Source: Alkalimonas cellulosilytica (GTDB lineage: Bacteria; Pseudomonadota; Gammaproteobacteria; Enterobacterales; Alteromonadaceae). From it: 64,000 nt of DNA. Positions 33,180 through 43,161 of this stretch are shown in pieces. Positions within the stretch are counted from its first letter, which is position 1. Every line of letters begins with the position of its first letter. The notes under the pieces were generated by a model that was not told the DNA's origin, did not search any database, and worked only from the letters and a program-made list of their open reading frames with translations. The stretch is from NCBI RefSeq assembly GCF_036325985.1, contig NZ_JAUHLI010000001.1:310001-374000 (forward strand), given 5' to 3'. The position numbers and the translations under genes are program-made.

Positions 33180-36100
33180 TTGCTTAGCACCTACACTTCA
33201 CTGGATAAATACTGGACCTTTAGCCGTCGTCAGCTCTGGCTCTGCAGTTACATCAGTGTGCTTGGTTTTGTCACCAATTCACTGGTACTGCAACTGACGC
33301 TGTTGGCGCCCTTACTGCTAGGCAACACAGCCTTTTTAGCTATCTTGCTGCGGCTTGGGCCCTTTTGGGGGCTGGGTTCCTTTGCTGTGGTGACATTGCC
33401 ATTGCTTGGCACCTGGTTATGGTGGCTGAGCCTGGCTGAGTTGATACTGGTGTTCTTGGCCTGGCGTAGCGGCAAGCACAGTATTGCCCGGTTGTATTGG
33501 TATTGTTGGCTGGTGTTAGCACCGGCTGCTTTTGTGTATCTATACTGGTGGCAAGGAGTCGGTGGCGGTTTCGCTGTACTGATCACTCTGATTGTGGCGA
33601 TGGCCGGGGCGCTCAACTTGCACGGAGCCAAGCTGATCTTAAACGTTGCTATCAGCGCTCGCCTGAGCCGTCAACAGCCTCTGTCTGAGCAGTTAGCCGG
33701 GCGCATTACGGTCTATTCAGCCGTGCCCACTCTGGTATTGATTCTGGCCGCTTTGCATGCTTTTGTGGCCTGGGATCTGAACAAACGGCACGAACAACTG
33801 CTCCGTTTAGAGCAGCAGTTCATTACCTTTAGTGCCCATCAGTTGAGGCAATTCCGTACTGCATTGCAGCAAGCAGCGCTGAATTACTCCCGTCATCAAG
33901 ATGAGCGCATTCTGGATGATTTGCTGGAGCTGCAGCCGCACTTTATTTCCGCCGCCGTGACCAATCCGGATGGCGATATTATTAGCTATCGTTTTCGCGG
34001 TGGTCAGCAGTTGGTGGGGTCAGTCAATGTGGCCGATCGGGATTACTTCAAACAACTGCAATTAAAACCTGCGGGCACCTATGTCAGTGACGCCTATCAA
34101 GGACGAGGTCTTGGGGAGGATTTACTGTTTGCCGTCAGTGCACCCATGTTAAATCCAGTACAGCAATTTAACGGTGTTGTGCAGGCCTCGGTATTGCTTT
34201 CTTCATTGGCTCAGCAGCTTCAGCCAGCGGACAGCCCTGAGCAGGTTCAAGCGGTGCTGTTGGATAATCAGGATAAGCAAATTTGGTCGGTACCGCTTTC
34301 AGCAGACTATGGTCAGCAATTTCAGCGTGGTAGTGATTTTATACCGGGAAAGCGTGTGTTTACCAACTCCTGGTTTCTGCCTGATGGTGGGGTACAGCTG
34401 AATCAGGATGGTCGAGCCTTTATTCGTAGCCATCAAACAGAGGATGGCTGGTTGCTGTTGATGCGCTATCAACTCGATGCGGTACTGATCGGCTATAACC
34501 TTTTGACACTTATGGTGATTTTGCTGGTAGCACTGGCGCTTTGGCTGCTACACCGAACATCGTTTTATTTTGTACGCTTTTACAGTCGTCCTTTGCAGCA
34601 GCTGGTTCAGTCTATTCAGCAGTTGGAGTTGCAGGGAACCGCACCATTTTGCGATCTGTCGGCCAGAGCAAGTGGTTTGGAAGTGCAGCAGCTGTTTGAT
34701 GAGTACAATGCCATGGTGTTGCGTTTGCATCAGGCGGGCAGCCGGCTGGAAGAGCTGAACTCCAGCCTGGAGCAGCGGGTGCAACAGCGCACTGAAGAGC
34801 TGGCGAACGAGCGCGACAGAGCTACCCAACTGGCTGAGGTGAAATCCCGTTTTTTGGCCACTATGAGTCATGAACTGCGGACCCCATTAACCGCTATCAT
34901 TGGCTACACTGAGCAGTTGCAACAAAGCCAACTGCTCGATGCAAAGCAGCAGCAACAGTTGGATGTTATTGCCCGAAATAGCAACTATCTGTTGGGGATC
35001 GTGAATGACATCCTGGATGCGGCCAAACTTGAGGAGGGCAAGTTATCCACTGTGCAGCAACCCGTTGCCATTAAGCAGCTGTTGCAGGACCTGTGCAACG
35101 ATATGAGCAAACTTGCCAGCAACAAGGGTCTGCAGTTGGATTTTGTGTTTGATGCAAGCATTCCTGCCTGGCTGTTGCTGGACGCACAGCGACTGCAGCA
35201 AGTTTTGCTGAACCTGCTCAGTAATGCGATTAAATTTACAGAGCAAGGTTCTATTCGCGTTCAAGCCAGTCGAAGCGCTCCACATCGGTTACAAATTCGC
35301 GTCAGCGATACCGGCATAGGCATGACCATGCATCAACTGCAGATTGTGTTCAGTGCGTTTGAGCAAGCCGACAGCGGAACCAGCCGAAAGTATGGGGGGA
35401 CCGGTCTTGGATTGCATATCAGCTATCAGCTGGCTGAATTAATGCAGGGTGAGTTATCGGTGAGTAGCGAACCTGGTCAGGGCAGTGAGTTTACCCTGGA
35501 ACTGCCGCTCATTGAGCCTGAAGTGCCTCCGATGCACAGCTATTCAGTGCCTAAGGTCGCGGCAGTGGATGTCCCTCAGTTGCAGGGCCAGGTACTGGTG
35601 GTGGATGACGTAGCTGATATCCGTTTGCTGGTAGTGGACTTACTGCAACAAAGTGGTTTAACCGTGACCGCTGCGGTAAACGGGGCAGAGGCCATAGAGT
35701 GTGCCAGACAGCAGTCGTTTGACTTGATCCTGATGGATATGAACATGCCGGTGCTGGATGGGGCTGAAGCCACCCGTCAGTTGCGTGCTGAGGGTTTTAG
35801 CTTGCCCATTCTGGCATTAACGGCAGATGTGTTAGCTGAAGACCAAGCATCATTTTTGCAAGCTGGCTGCAACGAGGTGTTATCCAAACCCATAGAGCCG
35901 GCATTATTGTACCAAGCGTTAGCACGCTATCTTGCGGAGGCATCAGTGCCGGCAGATAGTCCGCCAACAGTTCCAGTTGCTGCGGTGTTGTCTGCTTCTG
36001 ATCGTATTGCAGCCTTAAAACAGCGCTATCTGACACAGTTGCCTGCTCAGCTAGACCAACTGCGCTTATTGCGAACGCAGCAAGATCAGGTGGGGCTTGA

Positions 36101-36269
36101 AGCTTTGCTGCACCAGATCAAAGGTACTGCTGGCAGCTTTGGTTTGCAGCAGATATCTGCTCTGGCAGCAGGTATGGAGCTAAAGTTAAAATCAGGACAC
36201 GCCATTTCTGAAACAGATTGCGCTGAGTTGGCGTCAGCGATACAAGCTGCTAACAATGAAAGCTCTTGA
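33180..36269 (+). CDS. Hybrid sensor histidine kinase with REC and Hpt domains
   Basis: A 1029-residue membrane kinase. An N-terminal block of about five TM helices (about 20-165), then TM near 180-200, a periplasmic Cache-like domain (about 205-440), a TM near 440-465 and a HAMP/coiled-coil linker. The HisKA domain has phosphoacceptor H564 in MSHELRTPLTAI. The HATPase follows (NLLSNAIKFTEQG, DTGIGM, GGTGLGL), then REC with D853 (LILMDMNMPVLDG) and C-terminal Hpt with H978 (LHQIKGTAGSFG). This is a complete internal phosphorelay of the BarA/ArcB style, with no response regulator gene adjacent. The start is TTG at 33180, with TGAGGAT as ribosome site; an ATG just before it hits a stop. The signal is unknown. 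Confidence 0.9.
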   Translation: MLSTYTSLDKYWTFSRRQLWLCSYISVLGFVTNSLVLQLTLLAPLLLGNTAFLAILLRLGPFWGLGSFAVVTLPLLGTWLWWLSLAELILVFLAWRSGKHSIARLYWYCWLVLAPAAFVYLYWWQGVGGGFAVLITLIVAMAGALNLHGAKLILNVAISARLSRQQPLSEQLAGRITVYSAVPTLVLILAALHAFVAWDLNKRHEQLLRLEQQFITFSAHQLRQFRTALQQAALNYSRHQDERILDDLLELQPHFISAAVTNPDGDIISYRFRGGQQLVGSVNVADRDYFKQLQLKPAGTYVSDAYQGRGLGEDLLFAVSAPMLNPVQQFNGVVQASVLLSSLAQQLQPADSPEQVQAVLLDNQDKQIWSVPLSADYGQQFQRGSDFIPGKRVFTNSWFLPDGGVQLNQDGRAFIRSHQTEDGWLLLMRYQLDAVLIGYNLLTLMVILLVALALWLLHRTSFYFVRFYSRPLQQLVQSIQQLELQGTAPFCDLSARASGLEVQQLFDEYNAMVLRLHQAGSRLEELNSSLEQRVQQRTEELANERDRATQLAEVKSRFLATMSHELRTPLTAIIGYTEQLQQSQLLDAKQQQQLDVIARNSNYLLGIVNDILDAAKLEEGKLSTVQQPVAIKQLLQDLCNDMSKLASNKGLQLDFVFDASIPAWLLLDAQRLQQVLLNLLSNAIKFTEQGSIRVQASRSAPHRLQIRVSDTGIGMTMHQLQIVFSAFEQADSGTSRKYGGTGLGLHISYQLAELMQGELSVSSEPGQGSEFTLELPLIEPEVPPMHSYSVPKVAAVDVPQLQGQVLVVDDVADIRLLVVDLLQQSGLTVTAAVNGAEAIECARQQSFDLILMDMNMPVLDGAEATRQLRAEGFSLPILALTADVLAEDQASFLQAGCNEVLSKPIEPALLYQALARYLAEASVPADSPPTVPVAAVLSASDRIAALKQRYLTQLPAQLDQLRLLRTQQDQVGLEALLHQIKGTAGSFGLQQISALAAGMELKLKSGHAISETDCAELASAIQAANNESS

Positions 36270-36292
36270 TACCGTAGCAGGTATCAAGAGCT
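36261..36292. terminator. Bidirectional hairpin after the histidine kinase
   Basis: A perfect 13-bp inverted repeat, AGCTCTTGATACC and GGTATCAAGAGCT with a 6-base loop, that includes the kinase TGA stop codon. It separates it from the convergent nuclease gene. Confidence 0.75.
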
Positions 36293-36307
36293 TGTAGGTT
36301 TTAAAGA

Positions 36308-39300
36308 TTAGAACTGAACCGTGAGCGGCTCAGTGCACTGATTGTGCTGAGCATGACACAGCTGGTAGCTAGCTTGGCTGGCATCACTACGGAACTGATC
36401 ATTGTATCGGCCTGAGCGTTGAATGGTCGTGATGACAGTACCATCCCGCAACAACACCAAACCGTTGGCTTCACCATCAATTCGCAGTTGCACCAGCGTT
36501 GAGCCTGAGCGGGCACGATTCACCCGGATAAGGCTGAGCTCTGCATCAAGTGGCGGGAATACAGCACTTAGTTGCAAGGCGATCAGCAAAGGATCATGAT
36601 CCGAAGTACGGTACGGATCCGCGTTATAGAAGCTTTCTGGTTTCACCAAGCCACCAGGCAGGGGGCCTTCGCTGTAGTTAAACGCCGGAATTTCATCCGA
36701 GTTGATGTGCCAGGATTTGGCCTCCAGTACCTTGGCTGCCATGGACGGACTGGCAAACGCATGGTCTAAACTGCCGGACTCACCCATAAAGGTGTAGCTG
36801 TAGACACTGTAATCGCCGTCATTGCTTTGCACGGCCAGGTTGACATAGCCAGCGGCTTCCATTGCGGCCAGCGGATCTTCTTTGGCGTAGGCATTAAAAT
36901 CACCCAGTACCAACATATCGCTGTTGCCGGAGTTGGTAGGATCGGTTTCCAACCAACGCAGCATGGCCTCGGCAGATTGAGTGCGCCAATGGTTCCAGCA
37001 GCCCTGGCCATCGCCTTGATCCGCATTCACACCGCTGGCGCTACCACAGGACTTTGCCCGTAAATGCACCGCTACAGCGGTAAATACTGCGCCTTGCTCC
37101 GTAGCAAAACTTTGCGCCAGAGCCGGACGCTGCCGCGAGGTATCAAAGTCTGGATCCACACTTGAGTCCAGTACAGCAAAATCACCATGCAGGCTGACCC
37201 GGTTGGCACGGTAGATAAAGGCCGGTTTGATGGCATCGGTGCCAAGCCAGCCAGTGGCAACATAGCTCCAGTCCGCAGTAGTGGCTGCAGCATTGAGTGC
37301 CGCCACCAAATGCTCCAGAGTAGAGTCATCGGCATCATTTTCGATTTCGATCAAGGCAAGAACATCCGCTTCCAGAGCCTGGATGGCAGGTACCAGCTTG
37401 TCCAACTGACGGGCCAGTTCGCTCTCAGAGCGAGCTCCACGGCAGGCAAGTGCATTCGGGCCGCAGCTGTTACCGGGCAGATCGAAGGTGGTAAAGAGGT
37501 TTTCGACATTAAAGGTCGCTACCTTGATATCACCTTGTTCTACCAGTTCAGGGGCATGCGTTCGAGGGTTGCTGTTGGCGATAAAAGTGGGTGTGTTCAA
37601 ATGGCGAACCCGGTAGGCACCAAAGGCATAGCTCATCACACCATCCAAACCAGCTTGCAGCAAATAACCATTTCGGATCGGGTTGCTGGCGGAAATTTCG
37701 TTGATGCCATCTTCACCGGTGATGAAAGGCTGGCGGTTCACACCAGTCAGGCCATTATCAATGATGATTCGGTTGAGCCGGTTGCTGGCCATGACGGCCT
37801 GAGCCGCTGAACCAGGCAAGACAATCTGGGTTGGATTGTATAAACGGCCATTGGAGACAGTAAACTCACCAAAGCGTACCGCATTAAACACATCGGTGAC
37901 GGTTAAATCATCGGCGGTATGTACCCACATGCCGGCAATGCTCTCCAACTGTTCGAAGCTGGTCGCTGGCAGGTTAAATGCCACCGGGCTGACCAGATGC
38001 AGGAGATTGCTATCACAAACGGCCAACTCACTGACATTGGATAACTGTGTTTCTTCAAAAAACTCGGCCACAGTGCCGCGTACCCGTACCAGATCACCTG
38101 GTTGCACCGGTACACCGAAACCATTGTCATAGACAAAAATACCTTCGGATGTCATCGGGTTATTGTCATGATGCTGGTCTTTTTCCTGCAGATAGAAGCC
38201 ACCCAGACCGCCGTTGTCCGTTTCCTGGAACACAGCGGTCACGACCGCTTGCAGCTGAATTTCAGCACCTTGCAACGGGCTTTGGAAACCGGCACCCTGC
38301 ACCTGATGAATACGGGTGGCTGGGTTTTCACAGCTAAATACAACCGGCTCGACCGGGTTTTCTGCGGTTAGCAACAGATTGGCAAGACGCCAGGTGCTGC
38401 AGTTGCCGCTGTCAAACTGATACCGTAGTGCCAGATGCACTGAGCCACTTAATGCTGAAAGCTGCTCAAAGCCATCGAAGCGCACTGGCACATTGTTGCT
38501 GCTAAAATCATCCGGACTGATGCTGGTTAGCAACACCCAGTCTGCAGGATTAAGCTCTGTGCCGCTGAATTGGGTAGAGTAGTAAATATCCAGATTATTG
38601 ACGCCAGCAAAGCCTCGTGCGATATCGATGGCCAGGCGCTCACCGGTTTGGCCGTCGATATCAAAGGCCGGTGATACCAGCCAGCTGTCATTGGCGTTGC
38701 AGCTGCCATCAACAAAGCCAGAGAAGCTGACATTATTAAAGCCGCCATCCCATTGCCACTGCTGCTCACCCTGCAAGCTCCACTGTTGCCAGCCTTTTTC
38801 AAAAGGATTGCTGGCAAAATCACGCTGATACAGGGTAATGCGGTCGGCATCGGCAGTCAGCGTACCTGTGACCAGCAGGTTGTCAAAACGATTATTGCCG
38901 GTAGCATTGCTAGCACCATTCAGTTCAATGCGAAAATACACACTGGTCTGATTGTTGAGTTCAGCTACTGCGGAGAAGTCATAGCTTCGTAGCTGAAAGC
39001 TGCTGCCAAGGGCGCCTGAGTCGACGGCAAATTCGGTAAAGTTTTCGCCATCGATGGACCAGCTGATGCGGCGCTCATTAAAGCCGGTGGCGGTGCCACG
39101 TTGTGCCCAGCTGAGTTGTAAGTCCTGATAACCGGCACTGTTGATTTGAATGACGATGGCAGCACCATTGTTGCTGGTAGCTGGTCCACCTTGCACCGAC
39201 AAGCTACCACCGGCTGCATAGCCAGGCAGAGCGTTGATGGTACTGCCGGCAAACGACTGAATGGTGATGTAGCTGCCATTGGCTGCTGTATCTTCATTAA

Positions 39301-39478
39301 AGTCGGTCAGAAAAATGGTCCCTGCTCCCAGATCGGGTTGCTGCGGAAAGGAGTCCGGGTTAAACCCAAAACTGCCATCCGGCAATTCATTGAAATTTTG
39401 TGACCAGTAGGCGATGGGGGTTTGCGCCCACAAGCCAAAGGTGCATAGAAGCAGCACCAGTGCCAGTAGTTGTTTCAT
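36308..39478 (-). CDS. ExeM/NucH-family extracellular nuclease
   Basis: A 1056-residue secreted protein. The signal peptide (MKQLLALVLLLCTFGLWA) is followed by N-terminal beta-rich regions including a segment like those of secreted choice-of-anchor proteins (about 30-370), and an OB-like region (about 385-480, DLVRVRGTVAEF). The endonuclease/exonuclease/phosphatase domain (about 600-960) has TFNVENLF, ADVLALIEIEND, WLGTDAIKPAFIYR, LGDFNAYAKEDP and the closing SDHDPLLIAL. ExeM-type enzymes degrade extracellular DNA in biofilms and allow phosphate scavenging. The usual GlyGly-CTERM sorting tail is absent; the C-terminal about 75 residues form an Ig-like strand set with a Cys pair. Confidence 0.88.
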   Translation of the reverse strand: MKQLLALVLLLCTFGLWAQTPIAYWSQNFNELPDGSFGFNPDSFPQQPDLGAGTIFLTDFNEDTAANGSYITIQSFAGSTINALPGYAAGGSLSVQGGPATSNNGAAIVIQINSAGYQDLQLSWAQRGTATGFNERRISWSIDGENFTEFAVDSGALGSSFQLRSYDFSAVAELNNQTSVYFRIELNGASNATGNNRFDNLLVTGTLTADADRITLYQRDFASNPFEKGWQQWSLQGEQQWQWDGGFNNVSFSGFVDGSCNANDSWLVSPAFDIDGQTGERLAIDIARGFAGVNNLDIYYSTQFSGTELNPADWVLLTSISPDDFSSNNVPVRFDGFEQLSALSGSVHLALRYQFDSGNCSTWRLANLLLTAENPVEPVVFSCENPATRIHQVQGAGFQSPLQGAEIQLQAVVTAVFQETDNGGLGGFYLQEKDQHHDNNPMTSEGIFVYDNGFGVPVQPGDLVRVRGTVAEFFEETQLSNVSELAVCDSNLLHLVSPVAFNLPATSFEQLESIAGMWVHTADDLTVTDVFNAVRFGEFTVSNGRLYNPTQIVLPGSAAQAVMASNRLNRIIIDNGLTGVNRQPFITGEDGINEISASNPIRNGYLLQAGLDGVMSYAFGAYRVRHLNTPTFIANSNPRTHAPELVEQGDIKVATFNVENLFTTFDLPGNSCGPNALACRGARSESELARQLDKLVPAIQALEADVLALIEIENDADDSTLEHLVAALNAAATTADWSYVATGWLGTDAIKPAFIYRANRVSLHGDFAVLDSSVDPDFDTSRQRPALAQSFATEQGAVFTAVAVHLRAKSCGSASGVNADQGDGQGCWNHWRTQSAEAMLRWLETDPTNSGNSDMLVLGDFNAYAKEDPLAAMEAAGYVNLAVQSNDGDYSVYSYTFMGESGSLDHAFASPSMAAKVLEAKSWHINSDEIPAFNYSEGPLPGGLVKPESFYNADPYRTSDHDPLLIALQLSAVFPPLDAELSLIRVNRARSGSTLVQLRIDGEANGLVLLRDGTVITTIQRSGRYNDQFRSDASQASYQLCHAQHNQCTEPLTVQF

Positions 39479-39685
39479 TGTTCGGTATCCGTATTATTTT
39501 CTATGGTTATGACGTGGTACGGCTGTACGTCCCGGTAAGCACTTGGCCAGTCTCATGCCAAGCGGGCATGGAGTCCAATGTGAACCTGTCACTATAAAAG
39601 TCTTTTGTGTCATTTTCATTAAATTTTTCGGCAAATGCTAAGATAGATGGGAGGGGTAGGTGGTTCTGTTAACATTTGAAGGCAT

Positions 39686-39715
39686 AAAAAAACCCGGTTG
39701 GAACCGGGTTTTTTT
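39686..39715. terminator. Bidirectional terminator after fadE
   Basis: A 14-bp perfect stem AAAAAAACCCGGTT / AACCGGGTTTTTTT with a GG loop. On the minus strand it ends fadE (stop at 39732) with a T-tract. The remaining 39479-39685 holds no gene I can support, only the presumed nuclease promoter region. Confidence 0.9.
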
Positions 39716-39731
39716 GAAATCAAGCTTGGCT

Positions 39732-42200
39732 TTATGCCGCATTGACCTTGGCTGCGCTTTGCTGCTCGGAGGCCAAAAGCGCTTTGTCGGCCGCCAGATA
39801 GTTAAAGTCGAAGTCATCTACGTTGATGGTGCGCAAGCGACTGGCTTCTGCTTTTCGTAAAATCTGTGCTTCCTGCTCGGAAATCACCTTCAGCTCAAGG
39901 CCCAAGTCGGCCACTTCATTCAGACGGAAGAAAGGCAAACGCTTTTTGGCCGCTTCAGTGACTTTGTCAAACAGAGGCTCTGCCGCCAGCACATCACGCA
40001 ATGCCTGCTCTACCATGCCAATCGGGTTGTTGTCTTTGCCTGCCAGATACAAGTGGTGACCCAGTCGTGAACGGGCTTCGCATGGTGTCTGCATAATGCG
40101 GGCAACCTGGTGCTCTACTTTATCGCTTGGGCGACGCAAGGTGCGGCCCCATGGGAACACCACACGTTTGAGTACCACACCCACCAGACGGTTGGGGAAG
40201 TTATCGAACAACTCATCCAATGCCAGCTGGGCTTTGGCCAGGTTGTCTTCACAGGCCCACTGCACCAGAGGCAGATCTTGCGGCTGACGACCTTCATCCT
40301 GGAAGCGTTTTAATACGCTGGAGGTCAGGTACAACATGCTGAGAATATCTCCCAGACGGGCGGAAATACGCTCACGGCGTTTCAGATCGCCGCCGAGAGT
40401 ACCCATAGCAACATCGGACATCAGCGCCAGTGCAGCACTGAAGCGGTTCATTTGCTTGTAGTACTTGGCGGTGGCATCGCTGTAGGGAGCACTGCTAAAG
40501 GCTGCACCGGTGAATGACAACCAGAAGGTACGGAAGAAATTGCTGATGGCAAAGCCAATATGGCCAAACAAGGCCTTGTCAAAGGCTGTGACCGCAGCAC
40601 GGTTGTCTTCATTATAAGCAGCCTGCAACTCCGCCAATACATAAGGATGGCAACGAATGGCACCCTGACCATAGATGATCATATTGCGGGTTAGAATATT
40701 GGCACCTTCTACCGTAATCGCTACCGGTGCGCCCTGATAACCGCGGGCCAGATAGTTGTTTGGTCCCATGCAAATGCCTTTACCGCCATGCACATCCATG
40801 GCATCAATCATCGCCAGGCGCATCCGCTCGGTAATGTGGTACTTGGTAATGGCGGAAATCACCGAGGGTTTTTCGCCCAAATCAATGGAGCCAACCGACA
40901 TGGTGGTGGAAGCGCATGCCATGTAAGCAGAGCCACCGATCCGGGCCATCGCTTCTTCCACCCCTTCCATTTTACCGATAGGGATCTTGAACTGACGACG
41001 AATACGGGCGTAAGCACCGGTGGACATCGCAGCCGCTTTGATACCTGCGGTACTGTTGGACGGCAGGGTAATCGCGCGACCTACCGACAAACATTCAACC
41101 AGCATACGCCAGCCCTGGCCTGCCATTTTGGCGCCACCAATGATGTAATCCAGCGGCACAAAGACATCGTTACCCTGAGTTGGGCCGTTCTGAAAGGGCA
41201 CATTCAGCGGGAAGTGACGACGGCCGATTTTCACCCCTGGCGTGTCTGCCGGGATCAGTGCACAGGTGATACCTAAATCTTCTTTGTCACCTAGCAACTT
41301 GTCAGGATCTTGTAATTTAAACGCCAGGCCAAGCACAGTAGCGATAGGGGCCAGCGTGATGTAGCGCTTGTTCCAGGTAAGACGCATACCCAGCACTTCT
41401 TTGCCTTGCCACTGGCCTTTACAGACAATGCCAAAATCTGGAATCGAGCCGGCATCCGAGCCTGCTTCCGGGCTGGTGAGGGCAAAACAAGGGACATCCA
41501 GGCCTTTAGCTAACCGTGGCAGGTAATGATTTTTCTGTTCATCCGTACCGTAGTGTTGCAGCAGCTCACCCGGACCCAGTGAATTCGGTACCCCAACAAT
41601 GCTGGACAACACCATGCTCTTGCTGGTCAGCTTTTGCAGCACACAGGATTGAGCATAAGCAGAAAACTCCAGACCCCCATACTTCTTCTTGATGATCATG
41701 GCGAAGAAGCCTTTGTCTTTCAGGTATTGATAGACTTCAGGAGATAAATCAGCGCGGTCGTGGGTGATCTCCCAGTCATCGACCATATCCAGCAGCTCTT
41801 CTACCGGACCGTCCAGAAAGGCTTGCTCTTCCGCACTTAACCGGGGAATAGGGAAGTTATGCAACTTTTGCCAGTCTGGGTTACCACGGAATAAGTCGGC
41901 TTCCCACCAGGTGGTGCCGGCATCAATGGCTTCTTTTTCGGTACTGGACATTTCCGGCATGATTTTACGATACACCCCAAGCAGTGGCTGGGTGATCAGC
42001 CTCTGCCGGATAAAGGCGATATTCAGTGGCAAGGCAATCAGCAGGAATACAATCCAGCTCACCAGGCCTACCGGGCCGACAAAAGTGCCGGCTGCCAGAG
42101 TAACAGCAATTGCAGCGGTGAACAGCGTCAGGCTGGCACGGTAATATGCCAGGATGCCAATCACAACCAGAAGTATCAGGCTAAACACAAACCCTTCCAT
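39732..42200 (-). CDS. fadE: Acyl-CoA dehydrogenase FadE
   Basis: First step of fatty-acid beta-oxidation: FAD-dependent dehydrogenation of acyl-CoA. At 822 residues it has the large FadE form (E. coli 814), with two or three N-terminal TM or hydrophobic segments (about 1-65) that hold it at the inner membrane. Dehydrogenase sequences include DLSPEVYQYLKDKGFFAMIIKKKYGG, FALTSPEAGSDAGS and MRLTWNKRYITLAPIATVLGLAFKL, with the catalytic region in DVHGGKGICMGPNN. A C-terminal FadE-specific domain (DUF1974) follows. It is divergent from yafJ, as in E. coli, and has a FadR-like operator just before its ribosome site (AGGAG). Confidence 0.95.
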   Translation of the reverse strand: MEGFVFSLILLVVIGILAYYRASLTLFTAAIAVTLAAGTFVGPVGLVSWIVFLLIALPLNIAFIRQRLITQPLLGVYRKIMPEMSSTEKEAIDAGTTWWEADLFRGNPDWQKLHNFPIPRLSAEEQAFLDGPVEELLDMVDDWEITHDRADLSPEVYQYLKDKGFFAMIIKKKYGGLEFSAYAQSCVLQKLTSKSMVLSSIVGVPNSLGPGELLQHYGTDEQKNHYLPRLAKGLDVPCFALTSPEAGSDAGSIPDFGIVCKGQWQGKEVLGMRLTWNKRYITLAPIATVLGLAFKLQDPDKLLGDKEDLGITCALIPADTPGVKIGRRHFPLNVPFQNGPTQGNDVFVPLDYIIGGAKMAGQGWRMLVECLSVGRAITLPSNSTAGIKAAAMSTGAYARIRRQFKIPIGKMEGVEEAMARIGGSAYMACASTTMSVGSIDLGEKPSVISAITKYHITERMRLAMIDAMDVHGGKGICMGPNNYLARGYQGAPVAITVEGANILTRNMIIYGQGAIRCHPYVLAELQAAYNEDNRAAVTAFDKALFGHIGFAISNFFRTFWLSFTGAAFSSAPYSDATAKYYKQMNRFSAALALMSDVAMGTLGGDLKRRERISARLGDILSMLYLTSSVLKRFQDEGRQPQDLPLVQWACEDNLAKAQLALDELFDNFPNRLVGVVLKRVVFPWGRTLRRPSDKVEHQVARIMQTPCEARSRLGHHLYLAGKDNNPIGMVEQALRDVLAAEPLFDKVTEAAKKRLPFFRLNEVADLGLELKVISEQEAQILRKAEASRLRTINVDDFDFNYLAADKALLASEQQSAAKVNAA

Positions 42201-42212
42201 AACTATCTCCTA

Positions 42213-42227
42213 AGAGGTCTGACCACT
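42213..42227. promoter_or_regulatory. FadR-like operator upstream of fadE
   Basis: AGAGGTCTGACCACT on the plus strand holds the palindromic core GGTC-N-GACCA, close to the FadR consensus (CTGGTC-N-GACCAG). It lies 13 to 27 bases upstream of the fadE start, directly before its ribosome site, a position fit for repression relieved by acyl-CoA. No fadR gene is in the window. Confidence 0.6.
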
Positions 42228-42396
42228 AATTTCTAAGAGTATATTCTTCCCAGACAACTTGCAAGCCTTTCGATGGGGCTCGGTTGTTTACTTGTACAAA
42301 GCGCTTTACATCTGTTGATACGGGAAAGTATAGTCGGTTGGCTCACTTTTAGCGCTGTATCAGCGTGCCTGCCAATCAGAAAGGGGTTTGTAGTTC

Positions 42397-43161
42397 ATGT
42401 GTGAATTGCTCGGGATGTCGGCAAATGTGCCTACCGATATTTGTTTTAGCTTTAAAGGATTGAAAGAGCGGGGCGGTCGGACCGGACCGCACCGGGATGG
42501 GTGGGGGGTGGCTTTTTATGAAGGGAAAGGGGTTTGTACCTTTAAAGATGCACTGCCAAGTTATGAGTCTGAGATTGCCCGTCTGGTTAGTGACTATCCG
42601 ATTAAAAGCTGTGCTGTAGTAGCACATATCCGTCAAGCCAACCGTGGCAGGGTGAGTTTGCAAAATACCCATCCTTTCACCCGGGAGCTCTGGGGCCGTT
42701 ACTGGACCTATGCCCACAATGGCCAGCTGTTTGATTACAAAAATCTGCCGGTTGATCGTTTCCAGCCAGTTGGAACCACCGACAGTGAACGCGCTTTTTG
42801 CTATTTGATGAGCGAGCTGGATAAACGCTACCCAAACAAACCTCGTTCACGAAAGGCCGCGTTTCGTTTTTTGCAAAAGAAAGCCAAAACCCTGCAGCAG
42901 TTAGGAGTGTTTAATATGCTGCTGACCGATGGTGAATACCTGTTGACCTACTGCACCACTAAATTGCACTGGATCACCCGGCGAGCGCCTTTTGGCATCG
43001 CCCGCTTATCGGATGTGGATGTCGATATTGATTTCTCCCGTGAAACTACGCCAAAGGATGTAGTGACTGTGATTGCCACTGAGCCACTGACCCTGAATGA
43101 GCAGTGGCATAAAATGCAGCCAGGAGAAAGCCAGTTGTTTCGTTACGGTGAGCCTATTTAA
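42397..43161 (+). CDS. yafJ: Class II glutamine amidotransferase (YafJ-like)
   Basis: A 254-residue Ntn-type amidotransferase with the nucleophilic Cys2 directly after the start Met (MCELLGMSAN). GRTGPHRDGWGVAFY, VVAHIRQANRG and THPFTRELWGRYWTYAHNGQL are the family glutaminase motifs. The function of YafJ is still unclear; the fold releases ammonia from glutamine. The fadE-yafJ divergent pairing is the same as in E. coli, supporting orthology. The last four bases (TTAA) also contain the stop of the convergent DUF3108 gene. Confidence 0.9.
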   Translation: MCELLGMSANVPTDICFSFKGLKERGGRTGPHRDGWGVAFYEGKGVCTFKDALPSYESEIARLVSDYPIKSCAVVAHIRQANRGRVSLQNTHPFTRELWGRYWTYAHNGQLFDYKNLPVDRFQPVGTTDSERAFCYLMSELDKRYPNKPRSRKAAFRFLQKKAKTLQQLGVFNMLLTDGEYLLTYCTTKLHWITRRAPFGIARLSDVDVDIDFSRETTPKDVVTVIATEPLTLNEQWHKMQPGESQLFRYGEPI

